Source of the DNA: Lichenicoccus roseus
GTDB taxonomy: Bacteria; Pseudomonadota; Alphaproteobacteria; Acetobacterales; Acetobacteraceae
DNA: 64,000 nt
Reading direction: 5' to 3'
NCBI RefSeq assembly: GCF_005844085.1
Contig: NZ_VCDI01000005.1
Location: forward strand, 1-64,000
Below the pieces are notes generated by a model. That model did not search any database, had not been told where the DNA came from, and saw nothing but the letters and a program-made list of their open reading frames with translations. Positions within the stretch are counted from its first letter, which is position 1. Each line of letters begins with the position of its first letter. Both the position numbers and the translations under genes were made by a program. Positions 34,533-43,297 of this stretch are shown here, in pieces.

Positions 34533-35810
34533 ATGTTTCAGACTGCCGGCATGGATCCGATCCATCACCCCGGCGGTGGCCTGATGGGAATCCGGATGCA
34601 ACGGTCTGCACTGCTCGAGCAAGTGGTCGCGGCTACCTGGCTGCCGTCACTGCCGATCCGCCACGCCACCCGATTTACGGTCACGTCGCTGGCGACCCAC
34701 CAGTCCAGGATGGAAGTCCGGTCCTGCTGGAACCAGCTGTTCTGCAGGAACGACCGGCCCGGGGCGATCTACCAGAGCGACAGTTACGACGAGTTCCGGC
34801 GCGAGAGCGGTGATGTCGAGGGTGACCTGCTGGCCATCACCGAGACGGCGCGCAACACCATCGTCGGCATCGTGCCGTTGAAGGCGACCGAGATCGGGCT
34901 GCAGTTCATGCTGCGCTCGAAGCTGATGTACCGTCTGCGGCCGCATGGCCTGATGCTGCTCGGCAGCGAGCCGATGCTGGTCGAGGAGCCCGAAGCCTTC
35001 GACAGCCTGTTCCTGCATCTGGCGCGGCACCACCCGGAGGCGAGTGCGATCTCGCTGATGGCGGTGCGCGAGGGCAGCTTCACCTGGCGCTACCTCGCCA
35101 CGTCGGCGGTGATCAGGGAGCATTTCTACGTCTACAAGCCCGAGGGGCTGCGTAACTGCCACGCCGTCGAGGTGCCGACCTCGCTTGACGCCTATCACCG
35201 CGGCCTCGGCAAGAAGCGACGCTACAACCTGCAGCGCCAGGAGCGGCTGCTATCCGAGCATCTCGGCGACGAGCTGACGCTGGTGGCGATCGATCGCGCA
35301 AGCCGGCTGCACGAGTTGTATCGGGCGATCGAGCAGCTGGGCGCCACTGATGACGCCATCCTGAGCCCGGAGCATTATGCCCTGGCCTGCAAGCATGGCT
35401 TGCTGCTCTGCTATGTCCTGCGGGCGGGATCGCGCGTCGTCGGGCTCGCGCTGGGCTCGCAGTGCAGGCGGACCTTCCTGGTGCATCGCCTGTTCCACGA
35501 CAGCTCGCTGCAGCGTTTCTCGCCCGGCACGGCCCTGTGGCAGCACATGCTGCGCGACCTCATCGGGAATGGCCGCTTCGACCGTGTCGAGATGGGCTTC
35601 GGCGACCCCGCCTACCGTCACCACACCACCAACATCATCGAGCAGCGGGCCAGGATCCTGTTGCTCCGGCGCACGGTCGTGAACCGCCTGCGCATCGAAG
35701 CGCACCGGGGATTCTACGCCGCGCTGGCCTCGATCAGCCAGCGGATGCGGGAGATCAGGCTGCTCAGGCAGGGCGCGTTGCCCGTCGCCGCCAAGCCGGA
35801 CCCGTCGTGA
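34533..35810 (+). CDS. CelD/BcsL-type GNAT acyltransferase
   Basis: 425 residues. The central and C-terminal part follows the BioF2-like acetyltransferase (FemAB-like) domain, with KKRRYNLQRQERLLSEHLGD, RLHELYRAIEQLGATDDAIL and VEMGFGDPAYRHH. Members named CelD/BcsL are linked to cellulose and exopolysaccharide production, which suits the nearby MBOAT pair, but the acceptor is unknown. Starts at 34533, 34551 and 34584 are all possible; none has a strong ribosome-binding site. Its stop is one base from the convergent HNH gene. Confidence 0.75.
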   Translation: MFQTAGMDPIHHPGGGLMGIRMQRSALLEQVVAATWLPSLPIRHATRFTVTSLATHQSRMEVRSCWNQLFCRNDRPGAIYQSDSYDEFRRESGDVEGDLLAITETARNTIVGIVPLKATEIGLQFMLRSKLMYRLRPHGLMLLGSEPMLVEEPEAFDSLFLHLARHHPEASAISLMAVREGSFTWRYLATSAVIREHFYVYKPEGLRNCHAVEVPTSLDAYHRGLGKKRRYNLQRQERLLSEHLGDELTLVAIDRASRLHELYRAIEQLGATDDAILSPEHYALACKHGLLLCYVLRAGSRVVGLALGSQCRRTFLVHRLFHDSSLQRFSPGTALWQHMLRDLIGNGRFDRVEMGFGDPAYRHHTTNIIEQRARILLLRRTVVNRLRIEAHRGFYAALASISQRMREIRLLRQGALPVAAKPDPS

Positions 35811-35811
35811 C

Positions 35812-36261
35812 CTAGGCAGGTTCCGTCGCAACTGACGCCGCCTTCGTGCGGCGGGTCGCCACGGCCTTTTGGGCGGCCGCGCGGCGTTTGCGGACCAACC
35901 CGGCTTTCGTACCGGCATCCTTCATACGTGGCTTGTGGTCGGTGCGATCGAGGTTGGTCTGCCAGTGCGCCTGCAAGAGGCGGATCGCCTCGATCGGATA
36001 GAGGCCACAATCGTACATCCAGTGATGGGTCCCGCACAGGCGGGCCAGATTATCCGGAGCATTGTTGGACGCGTCATGGTCGAGATGGGCGATCTGCAGG
36101 CAGGCCGGCAACTGCAGGCCGCACACGGCGCAGCACTTGAAAGGGTATTCCTGATCGATAACCTTGCGCGCCCTGTGCTGGTCCCGCAGTCGTATCCGTA
36201 AAGCAGGTACCGGGGCGTCAGGAGTGTCCATGAGATGCTCGCATTTGATACGATACCGCAT
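35812..36261 (-). CDS. HNH-type nuclease-like protein
   Basis: 149 residues from the ATG at 36261 (or 139 from 36231; neither has a clear ribosome-binding site). The zinc-bound HNH core is CCAVCGLQLPACLQIAHLDH followed by NNAPDNLARLCGTHHWMYD: two CxxC/H pairs, the DH general-base region and the Asn. The C-terminal third is very basic (VRKRRAAAQKAVATRRTKAA) and could bind DNA. No restriction or phage genes are near, so its role is unclear. Confidence 0.75.
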   Translation of the reverse strand: MRYRIKCEHLMDTPDAPVPALRIRLRDQHRARKVIDQEYPFKCCAVCGLQLPACLQIAHLDHDASNNAPDNLARLCGTHHWMYDCGLYPIEAIRLLQAHWQTNLDRTDHKPRMKDAGTKAGLVRKRRAAAQKAVATRRTKAASVATEPA

Positions 36262-36305
36262 CGTAGTCGCGGCGGGGTGACGCTTCAAGCACGGCGCCCG
36301 CCAGC

Positions 36306-37442
36306 TCAGGCCGAGGCTTCCAGCATCTCCCGGTAATCCTGTTCCGAAGCCGCCCGCGGGTTGGTGCGGTGGCAGTGGTCGGCCAGGGCGCGCTCGATGA
36401 TCCGGGGATACAGGGCGGGCTCCACGCCCAGGACGCCGAGGCCGGCCGGCAGCTCCAGCCGGCGGTTGAGGTCGCGCACCGCCTGCACGACGTCGCCGTC
36501 TTCCGGCAGTCCGATCGCCAGCGCCAGCCGCGCCATGCGGCCCTCGGCGCGGACCGACGGCGCCTCCGCATTGAAGGCGAGCACCGCCGGCAGCAGCACC
36601 GCATTCAGCACGCCGTGATGCAGGCGCGGATCGAGGCCGCCGAGCGCGTGGCTCAGGCTGTGCACGCAGCCGAGGCCCTTCTGGAAGGCCATCGCGCCCA
36701 TCATCGAGGCGCACATCATGTTCAGCCGCGCGTCGCGATCCTGCGGCGTCGTCACCGCGATCTCCAGGTGCGACCAGCCGCGCCGCAGGCCTTCCAGCGC
36801 GATGCCGTCCGCCGGCGGATTGAAGGACGGCGCCAGGAAGGTCTCGATGCAGTGCGAGATGGCGTCCATGCCGGTGGCCGCCGTAAGCCGGGGCGGAAGA
36901 CCGAAGGTCAGCTCCGGGTCGCACAGCGCCACGCGCGGGATCAGGTACGGGGACAGCAGCCCGACCTTGCGGCCATCCTCGAGAATGATGATCGCGCCAC
37001 GCCCGACCTCGCTGCCGGTGCCGGCGGTGGTCGGGATGGCGATGACCGGCGCCACCGCATCGGTGATCCGCGCCGCGCCGCCCTCGATCACAGCGAACGA
37101 GGACAGCGGGCCGTCATGGGTCGCCGCCAGCGCCACCGCCTTGGCGAGATCGATCGAGGAGCCGCCGCCGACCGCGACGATGCCGTCGCAAGCCCCGGCC
37201 CGGTAGCTGGCAACGCCGCAGCGGACCGCGGCCTCGGTCGGGTTGGACGGGGTGTCGCCGAACAAGGCCGGCTCCAGCCCGTCGAGCTCGGCCAGTACCC
37301 GGTCCGCAAGTCCCGCAGCACGCACGCCGGGATCGGTCACCACCAGCGGGTGCCGTATGCCAAGCCGGTCGCATTCCTGCCGCAGCAGGCGGACCGCGCC
37401 GAACTCGAACTGGATGGTGGTGACGTAGTTGATCAGCGCCAT
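36306..37442 (-). CDS. Iron-containing alcohol dehydrogenase
   Basis: 378 residues of the group III (Fe-dependent) ADH family. GGGSSIDLAKAVAL and PTTAGTGSEVGRGAII bind the nucleotide; the metal ligands lie in TGMDAISHCIETF (Asp, His), GCVHSLSHALGG (His) and LHHGVLNAVLLP (His). It would reduce an aldehyde or ketone, or oxidise an alcohol, with NAD(P)H; the substrate is unknown. It is the last gene of a run that begins with gspE, four bases after cbpM. GGGAG precedes the ATG. Confidence 0.9.
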   Translation of the reverse strand: MALINYVTTIQFEFGAVRLLRQECDRLGIRHPLVVTDPGVRAAGLADRVLAELDGLEPALFGDTPSNPTEAAVRCGVASYRAGACDGIVAVGGGSSIDLAKAVALAATHDGPLSSFAVIEGGAARITDAVAPVIAIPTTAGTGSEVGRGAIIILEDGRKVGLLSPYLIPRVALCDPELTFGLPPRLTAATGMDAISHCIETFLAPSFNPPADGIALEGLRRGWSHLEIAVTTPQDRDARLNMMCASMMGAMAFQKGLGCVHSLSHALGGLDPRLHHGVLNAVLLPAVLAFNAEAPSVRAEGRMARLALAIGLPEDGDVVQAVRDLNRRLELPAGLGVLGVEPALYPRIIERALADHCHRTNPRAASEQDYREMLEASA

Positions 37443-37446
37443 GTGG

Positions 37447-37773
37447 CTACTCCCGGGCATCCTCGATCAGCCGCAGCAGCGCCGCGCGTTGCTCCGGGCC
37501 GGCCTGGTCGAGCAGGTCGCGCACCCGGCGCAGGCGGCGGCGCTCCTCGTAGAGCTGGTCGAGCAGGGAAAGCACCACCGGCAGCGCCTCCTCGTTGACC
37601 CGCAGCTCCTCGCGCAGTTCGAGGATCAGCCGCACGCGGGCGACGTCGATGTCGCCGAACTCGTAGCGCCCCGATCCGCCGTGCGGGCGCACCCAGCTGC
37701 GTTCGATCCAGCGTTCGACATCGTCGCGCGCAAGGCCGCGCACCTCGACGCAGAGGGTCTCGATCGTGATCAT
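37447..37773 (-). CDS. cbpM: Chaperone modulator CbpM
   Basis: 108 residues. CbpM is a MerR-like winged-helix protein that binds the J domain of CbpA and inhibits it. The pattern is recognisable: LARDDVERWIERSWVRPHG at the N-terminus and a coiled arginine-rich C-terminal part (LLDQLYEERRRLRRVRDLLD). It overlaps cbpA by four bases (ATGA). Confidence 0.85.
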   Translation of the reverse strand: MITIETLCVEVRGLARDDVERWIERSWVRPHGGSGRYEFGDIDVARVRLILELREELRVNEEALPVVLSLLDQLYEERRRLRRVRDLLDQAGPEQRAALLRLIEDARE

Positions 37774-38735
37774 GCTGCCCCCTCAAGATCGGCGCGCGGA
37801 TCGACCCCGGCGGGCGGCGTCCAGCCACGCAGGAAGTCGCGCAGGCTGTCGTCCACCGCGCCGACATGCAGCCGCAGCGTTACATACAGGTCGCCGGCCG
37901 GGTGGCCGCCATGCGCCGCCACACCCTTGCCGCGCAGCCTGAGCTGGCGACCGGTATCGGAGTCCGGCGGCACGCTGAGCGAGACCGTGCCGGACGGCGT
38001 GGGCACCGGAACCTTGGAGCCCAGCACCGCCTCCTTCAGCGTCACCGGCAGGTCGAGATGCACATCCCGCCCGACGCGCCGGAACAGCGCATGCGGCAGC
38101 ACCCGGATCTCGATCAACGCATCGCCGTCCGGGCCGCCCTCGCGCCCGGCGCCGCCGCGACCGCGCAGCCGCAGCGTGGTGCCGTCCTCGATGCCGGGCG
38201 GGATGCGAACGTCGAGCGTGCGGCCGTCCGGCAGGGTCAGGCGACGGGTGGCGCCGGCGATGGTGTCGACGAACGCCACGTCCAGCGCGTAGGTCTCGTC
38301 GCGGCCACGGGCCGGTCCGCTCGCCGCCCCGCCACCATGACGGAAGAACTCGCCGAAGATATCGCCGAGATCCTCCTCACCCCAACCTGCCGCTCCCGCG
38401 CCGGCTCCTGCCGCGCCATAGCGGCGACCCGCATCGCTTTCCGCATAGTCCCGGTAGCGACGCTGCCGGCCCTGCTCGCCGGGCCCCGGCCCACGCGGCT
38501 GGTGGCGCTCCTGGCCGGTCTCGTCGATCTCGCCGCGGTCGTAGCGGGCGCGCTTATCCTTGTCCGACAACAGGTCGTTCGCCGCCGACACCGCCTTGAA
38601 GCGTTCCTCGGCGGCCTTGTCGCCCGGATTGAGGTCGGGGTGGTGCTTGCGCGCCAGGGTGCGGTACGCCTTGCGTATCGCGTCCGCATCGGCATCGCGC
38701 GCAACGCCCAGGGTCGTATAGGGATCGTCCGCCAC
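37770..38735 (-). CDS. cbpA: DnaJ-class co-chaperone CbpA
   Basis: 321 residues. An N-terminal J domain (YTTLGVARDADADAIRKAYR with HPD in KHHPDLNP) is followed by a Gly-rich linker, then a DnaJ C-terminal peptide-binding domain without the zinc fingers (VRIPPGIEDGTTLRLRGRGG, VHLDLPVTLKEAVLGSKVPV). It assists DnaK. The start is GTG at 38735 preceded by GGAG. It lies 28 bases after gspJ in the same direction. Confidence 0.93.
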   Translation of the reverse strand: MADDPYTTLGVARDADADAIRKAYRTLARKHHPDLNPGDKAAEERFKAVSAANDLLSDKDKRARYDRGEIDETGQERHQPRGPGPGEQGRQRRYRDYAESDAGRRYGAAGAGAGAAGWGEEDLGDIFGEFFRHGGGAASGPARGRDETYALDVAFVDTIAGATRRLTLPDGRTLDVRIPPGIEDGTTLRLRGRGGAGREGGPDGDALIEIRVLPHALFRRVGRDVHLDLPVTLKEAVLGSKVPVPTPSGTVSLSVPPDSDTGRQLRLRGKGVAAHGGHPAGDLYVTLRLHVGAVDDSLRDFLRGWTPPAGVDPRADLEGAA

Positions 38736-38763
38736 CCTGTCTCCGCCTGCTGTGGGCTATCTC

Positions 38764-39375
38764 TCAGCCTGGAACTTGCGCTCGTGCGGGCGCCTCGACA
38801 ATGTCCGGCCAGTGCCGCGGGTCATGCTCGCCGAACAACAGGCGGATCCGCACCAGGTCGGGCAGCGTGTTGCCGGTCCAGGTCGTGCTCCATTGGCGGC
38901 TGGCGTCGGACCAGTAGCCGAGATCGATGCCGGCGATCCCGTCCATCAGCATCGTGGTCTGCGGCGCCGGAACCGGCCCCACCCGTACCGCATGACGGTG
39001 CGGCAGCCAGGACAGCAGCAGCCGGCCATCCTGGACACGCAGCCGCATGTCCGCCGCGGGAGCCACGGCGCCGGTGCCCGCACCGGATGGCAGCGGCGCC
39101 ATGAACGCCATCGCATGGGCGCGGCCGGCCAGGGTGGCGCCGTCGCGTTCGGAGCCGGGGTCCATCTGCTCGACCAGCCGGCGCAGCGTGCGGTCGACGG
39201 CGGACAGTCCCTCGCCGGTGCGCAGCGCCTGGTCCTGGCGCCCCCAGCTTGCGAAACCGAAGCGCACCCCCTGCGACAGGGTGGCGAACAGCACGCCGAG
39301 CACGACCAGCGCCACGATGATCTCGAGCAGGGTGAAGCCGGCCTCGCCATCGGCGGACGCCATGTGCCGCTTCAC
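38764..39375 (-). CDS. gspJ: Type II secretion minor pseudopilin GspJ
   Basis: 203 residues. A prepilin peptidase site and hydrophobic helix are visible: GEAGFTLLEIIVALVVLGVL, with Phe after the cleavage Gly and Glu at mature position 5. The longer globular part ends in a PD-rich tail. GspJ with GspI and GspK forms the tip of the pseudopilus; no GspK is encoded here. The GTG at 39375 overlaps the gspI stop. Confidence 0.82.
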   Translation of the reverse strand: MKRHMASADGEAGFTLLEIIVALVVLGVLFATLSQGVRFGFASWGRQDQALRTGEGLSAVDRTLRRLVEQMDPGSERDGATLAGRAHAMAFMAPLPSGAGTGAVAPAADMRLRVQDGRLLLSWLPHRHAVRVGPVPAPQTTMLMDGIAGIDLGYWSDASRQWSTTWTGNTLPDLVRIRLLFGEHDPRHWPDIVEAPARAQVPG

Positions 39376-39809
39376 GAACCCACCCCGAGCGAGGCGCGCC
39401 TGGTCGAGAGGGTGGTGCCGCGCGGCCCCTGCGGGCCATCCCAGCTCTCGGTAACGTGGATCTCGTAGAGCGTCTCGCGTTGTGGATGCAGCGGGTCGGT
39501 GCCCGCCTCGGCCAGCACCGCCGAGGTCAGCGGCCGGATCGACAGCGACCAGCGGAAGCCGTTGCCGTCCTCGCCCTGCTGGGTCGCCGTCTGCAGCGGG
39601 ATGCCGTGCCCGACCGCGGCGAGGTGGGACCGCGCCACCGACACCGCCTCGGTGGTGCGGTCGGCGAGGCGCACCGAGGCAAGTCCCTCGATGCTGCCCT
39701 GGAACAGCACGCCGAGCGCCAGCGCCGCGATCACGAACGCGACCAGCACCTCGAGCAGGGTGAAGCCGGCCTCCCCCGCCTGGTTTGGAGGCATCCGCTC
39801 AGCCGCCAT
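39372..39809 (-). CDS. gspI: Type II secretion minor pseudopilin GspI
   Basis: 145 residues. GEAGFTLLEVLVAFVIAALA is the prepilin cleavage site and helix. A small globular domain follows (ETLYEIHVTESWDGPQGP). The start at 39809 overlaps gspH by 11 bases. It is placed third among the pseudopilins in the standard H-I-J order. Confidence 0.82.
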   Translation of the reverse strand: MAAERMPPNQAGEAGFTLLEVLVAFVIAALALGVLFQGSIEGLASVRLADRTTEAVSVARSHLAAVGHGIPLQTATQQGEDGNGFRWSLSIRPLTSAVLAEAGTDPLHPQRETLYEIHVTESWDGPQGPRGTTLSTRRASLGVGS

Positions 39810-40239
39810 CGGTGCGGTGTATGGCACCCTGGCGGATCTGGCCGCTGAACCAGTCGATACCGATATCAACCCCCGCATCGCCCTCGCTCAGCCGGATCAG
39901 CGCGGCGCTGGCGCCGCCATCCGGATCGAAGCGCAGCGTGCCGTCGCCTTCGTGCTCGCCCGGCGGACTGTGCAGCTCCAGCGTGACGCGCCCCTGCATG
40001 CGCGCCATCGCCTCGCGCGCCTGCCGGGCGGTGACGTTCACCGGCCGGTCGGTGGCGATCGCACGGCCACGCGCCTCGCGGAGTGCGTCCACCAGGCTGC
40101 GCGAGGCGGCGCGCAGGTCCAGGCTCGCCGAACGGACCGGTCCGCGCTGCAGCACGATGGTGAGCACCAGCCCCAGCACCGCCAGCACCACGATCATCTC
40201 GATCAGGGTGAAGCCGGCCTCGCGCTCCGGGGCCTGCAT
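39799..40239 (-). CDS. gspH: Type II secretion minor pseudopilin GspH
   Basis: 146 residues. EREAGFTLIEMIVVLAVLGL is the prepilin site and helix; the remainder includes the family-typical SRSLVDALREARGRAIATD. The ATG at 40239 begins one base after the gspF stop. A TTG at 40251 would add four residues. Processed by the nearby GspO. Confidence 0.82.
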   Translation of the reverse strand: MQAPEREAGFTLIEMIVVLAVLGLVLTIVLQRGPVRSASLDLRAASRSLVDALREARGRAIATDRPVNVTARQAREAMARMQGRVTLELHSPPGEHEGDGTLRFDPDGGASAALIRLSEGDAGVDIGIDWFSGQIRQGAIHRTDGG

Positions 40240-40240
40240 C

Positions 40241-41470
40241 CTACTGGGCAAGATCGTTCAGGCTCAGCATCGCCAGCAGCAGCGACGACACGATGCCGGC
40301 GACCGCGGCGCCCATCACGATGGTGATCACCGGCACCAGCAGCGCCACCAGCCGCTGCACGCGGATGCGGGTGCTCTCCTCGTGGATCTCCGCCGCACGC
40401 AGGGCCATTGGGCCGAGCTGGGCGGTCTCCTCTCCGAGGCGCAGCAGGTGGATCATGCGCGGCGGGAAGATCGCCGCCTCGCCGAGCGTGCGTGCCAGCC
40501 CGGCGCCGCTCTTGGCGCCCTCGGTGCCACGGTCGATGGCGGCGAGTCCGGCGCGGTTGCCGATCACGTCGCGGACGATCCCCATGGCGGCGATCAGCGG
40601 CACGCCGTTGAGCAGCAGGGTGCCGAGGGTGCGGGTGAAGCGGGACGCCAGCACCTCGGACAGCACCCCGCCCAGCACCGGAGTGCGCAGCACCAGCGCG
40701 TCGAAGCGGGTGCGGGCCGGCCCGTCGCGCAGCAGCCGCCAGCCGAGCACGCCGAGCCCCGCCAGCACGACCAGGATCAGCAGGCCGTAGCTGCTGATGA
40801 TGGCCCCCGCATCGACCAGGAACTGCGTCGAGGCCGGCAGCCGGGCGCCGTTCTGCTCGAACAGCGGGGTGAATTGCGGCAGCACCTCGGTCAGCAGCAG
40901 CACGATGGCACCGACCGCCGCGAGCGTCAGCATCGCCGGATAGATCATCGCCGAGGTGAGCGTCGCCGCCAGCGCCCGCTCGCGTTCCATCAGGGTGGCG
41001 ATGCGCTCCAGCGTGGCGGCGAGATTGCCGCCCGCCTCGGCGGCGCGCACCAGGCCGATATGCAGGCGCGGGAAGCTGCCCGGATGACGCCCGAGCGCCT
41101 CGTGCAGGGTGGCGCCGTCGCGCACCTGGTCGCGCAGCGAGCGCACCACGGTGCGGACGCGGGCACTGGGCGCGGTCTCGTCGAGGAAGCGCAGCGCGCG
41201 GTCGAGGTCCTGGCCGGCGCCGAGCATCACCGCGAGCTCGCGGGTGAAATGGGCGACCTCGGAGCGGCGCAGGGTGCTGCGGGAGAACTCGAACCGCCGG
41301 AGCGCCTCGAACGTGCCGGAGCCAAGACCCGCGGACGCGGCGTCGGTGCGCATCGGGATGTTGCCCTGGCGGCGGATGAAATCGACCGCCTCCGCCTCGC
41401 TGCCGGCCTCGGTGACACCACGCACCAGCCCGCCGGCGGGATTTATCGCGGTGAAGCGGTAGCTCGGCAT
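40241..41470 (-). CDS. gspF: Type II secretion inner-membrane platform protein GspF
   Basis: 409 residues with the three membrane segments and duplicated cytoplasmic domains of GspF/PilC. Landmarks are ALRRFEFSRSTLRRSEVAHF and TRELAVMLGAGQDLDRALRF near the middle, and TRTLGTLLLNGVPLIAAMGI in the second half. It links the GspE ATPase to pseudopilus assembly. It lies 27 bases after gspE. Confidence 0.93.
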   Translation of the reverse strand: MPSYRFTAINPAGGLVRGVTEAGSEAEAVDFIRRQGNIPMRTDAASAGLGSGTFEALRRFEFSRSTLRRSEVAHFTRELAVMLGAGQDLDRALRFLDETAPSARVRTVVRSLRDQVRDGATLHEALGRHPGSFPRLHIGLVRAAEAGGNLAATLERIATLMERERALAATLTSAMIYPAMLTLAAVGAIVLLLTEVLPQFTPLFEQNGARLPASTQFLVDAGAIISSYGLLILVVLAGLGVLGWRLLRDGPARTRFDALVLRTPVLGGVLSEVLASRFTRTLGTLLLNGVPLIAAMGIVRDVIGNRAGLAAIDRGTEGAKSGAGLARTLGEAAIFPPRMIHLLRLGEETAQLGPMALRAAEIHEESTRIRVQRLVALLVPVITIVMGAAVAGIVSSLLLAMLSLNDLAQ

Positions 41471-41497
41471 CGCTGCGGCACCCTGGCTCCTGTGTTT

Positions 41498-43243
41498 CTA
41501 GTTCTCTGCCCGGATGGAGCGGGCGACCTCCTCGACGGTGGTCTGGCCGGCCAGCGCGGCGTCGATGCCGGCATCGAACATGGTGACCATGCCACCTTCC
41601 ACCGCCGCGCGCTCGATGGCGGAATGATCGGTGCGCTGGAAGATCAGCCGCTCGATGCTGGCATCGGGGATCAGGAACTCGGAGATCGCCTGCCGGCCGC
41701 GATAGCCGGTCTGGCGGCAATGCGCGCAGCCACGGGCATGGAACAGGGTGATCGGCCGCTGCGCGGTGCGCGCCTCCAGCCCGAAGCGCTCGATCAGCGC
41801 GGGGGGCGCCTCGTACGGCTCCCGGCACTCGGTGCACAGCCGGCGCACCAGCCGCTGCGCCAGCACGCCGCGCAGCACCGCGGTCAGCAGGTAGTCCTCG
41901 ACGCCCATGTCGCGCAGCCGGGTGATCGCGGCGGCCGCCGAGTTGGTGTGCAGGGTGGACAGCACCAGGTGCCCGGTGAGCGCCGCCTGCACCGCGATCT
42001 GCGCGGTCTCCAGGTCGCGGATTTCGCCGACCATGATCACGTCCGGGTCCTGGCGCAGGATCGAGCGCAATAGGGACGCGAAGGTCAGGCCGATCTGCGG
42101 CTTGGTCTGGATCTGGTTGATGCCGCGCAGCTGGTACTCGATCGGGTCCTCGACGGTGACCACCTTGCGCGTCACCGAGTTCAGGCCGAGCAGCCCGGTG
42201 TAGAGCGTGGTGGTCTTGCCCGAGCCGGTCGGGCCGGTGACCAGCACGATGCCGTTCGGCAGTTCCAGCCGCTCGGTCCAGCGCGCCACCACGGCAGGCG
42301 CGAGGCCCAGCTTGCCGTAGTCGAACACCACCGCCGAGCGGTCGAGCACGCGCAGCACCACCGTCTCGCCATACAGCGACGGGATGGTGGAGACGCGGAA
42401 ATCGATCTCCTGGCCGCGCACCGCCAGCTTGATGCGGCCGTCCTGCGGCAGCCGGCGCTCGGCGATGTCGAGGCGGGCCATGATCTTGACGCGCGAGATG
42501 ATCGCCGGGATCAGCCGCGCCGGCGGGCTGTCCATCTCGACCAGCACGCCGTCATGCCGGTAGCGCACCCGCAGGCGGTCCTCGAATGGCTCGATATGGA
42601 TGTCGGAGGCCTGCGTCTCGACCGCGCGCTGGATGATCTGGTTGACCAGCCGGATCACCGGCGCCTCGCTGGCGAGGTCCTTCAGGCGTTCGGCGTCCTC
42701 CTCCAGCGGGGTGTCGTCCTGCTGGTCGGGGCCACTGTTGGTCTCGGACGGGTAGAGCCGGTCGAACGCCGCCTCGAGCTCGATCGGCACCGCCACCTCG
42801 CGGCGCACGCGCAGTCCGGTGGCGGCGGCGACCGAAGCCGGCACGAACTCGTCGAGCGGGTCGACGCAGGCCATCACCAGCGCACCCTCCTCGAGCGCCA
42901 CCGGCAGCGCCCGCACCTCGCGCAGGAAGCGCGGCGCCAGGCGGTCCGGCAGCAGCGGCTCGGCCGGGTAGCGCTCCGGCAGCGCGCGCGGCAGGCCGAG
43001 CAGGGCGCAGTAGGCATCCGCAAGGCCGCGTTCGGTGACCAGGCCGAGCTGCAGCAGGACGGTGTCGAGCCGGGTGCCGCTCTCCTCGGCGACGCGCCGG
43101 CCGCGATCCAGCGTGCGCGCGTCGCACTGGCCCTGCTCCAGCAGCAGTTGCGCCAGGCGTTCGACCGGGCTGCCCTGTGCCGGGAGCCCCGGTGCGGCGG
43201 GAACCGAGTGGCCGGTGGCGGGAACCTCGAGGATGGCGCTCAT
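41498..43243 (-). CDS. gspE: Type II secretion ATPase GspE
   Basis: 581 residues. Walker A is VTGPTGSGKTTTLYTGL; the Asp box VVTVEDPIEYQL, Walker B VIMVGEIRDLETAQIA and His box HLVLSTLHTNSAAAAI follow. A zinc-binding CxxC pair (CTEC...CAHC) is present in the C-terminal domain. The N-terminal half (1-200) is the GspEN domain. It powers pseudopilus extension. The ATG at 43243 lacks a strong Shine-Dalgarno sequence. It heads the gspE-F-H-I-J run. Confidence 0.95.
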   Translation of the reverse strand: MSAILEVPATGHSVPAAPGLPAQGSPVERLAQLLLEQGQCDARTLDRGRRVAEESGTRLDTVLLQLGLVTERGLADAYCALLGLPRALPERYPAEPLLPDRLAPRFLREVRALPVALEEGALVMACVDPLDEFVPASVAAATGLRVRREVAVPIELEAAFDRLYPSETNSGPDQQDDTPLEEDAERLKDLASEAPVIRLVNQIIQRAVETQASDIHIEPFEDRLRVRYRHDGVLVEMDSPPARLIPAIISRVKIMARLDIAERRLPQDGRIKLAVRGQEIDFRVSTIPSLYGETVVLRVLDRSAVVFDYGKLGLAPAVVARWTERLELPNGIVLVTGPTGSGKTTTLYTGLLGLNSVTRKVVTVEDPIEYQLRGINQIQTKPQIGLTFASLLRSILRQDPDVIMVGEIRDLETAQIAVQAALTGHLVLSTLHTNSAAAAITRLRDMGVEDYLLTAVLRGVLAQRLVRRLCTECREPYEAPPALIERFGLEARTAQRPITLFHARGCAHCRQTGYRGRQAISEFLIPDASIERLIFQRTDHSAIERAAVEGGMVTMFDAGIDAALAGQTTVEEVARSIRAEN

Positions 43244-43297
43244 GCGGCGGACGATTGCCGGGGCGGCAGTCAAGTGCAAGCCTTCAGATATGAACGA

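Noticed and set aside
39785-42073. A 762-codon plus-strand frame over gspE-gspH
   Set aside because: It is antisense to well-supported type II secretion genes.
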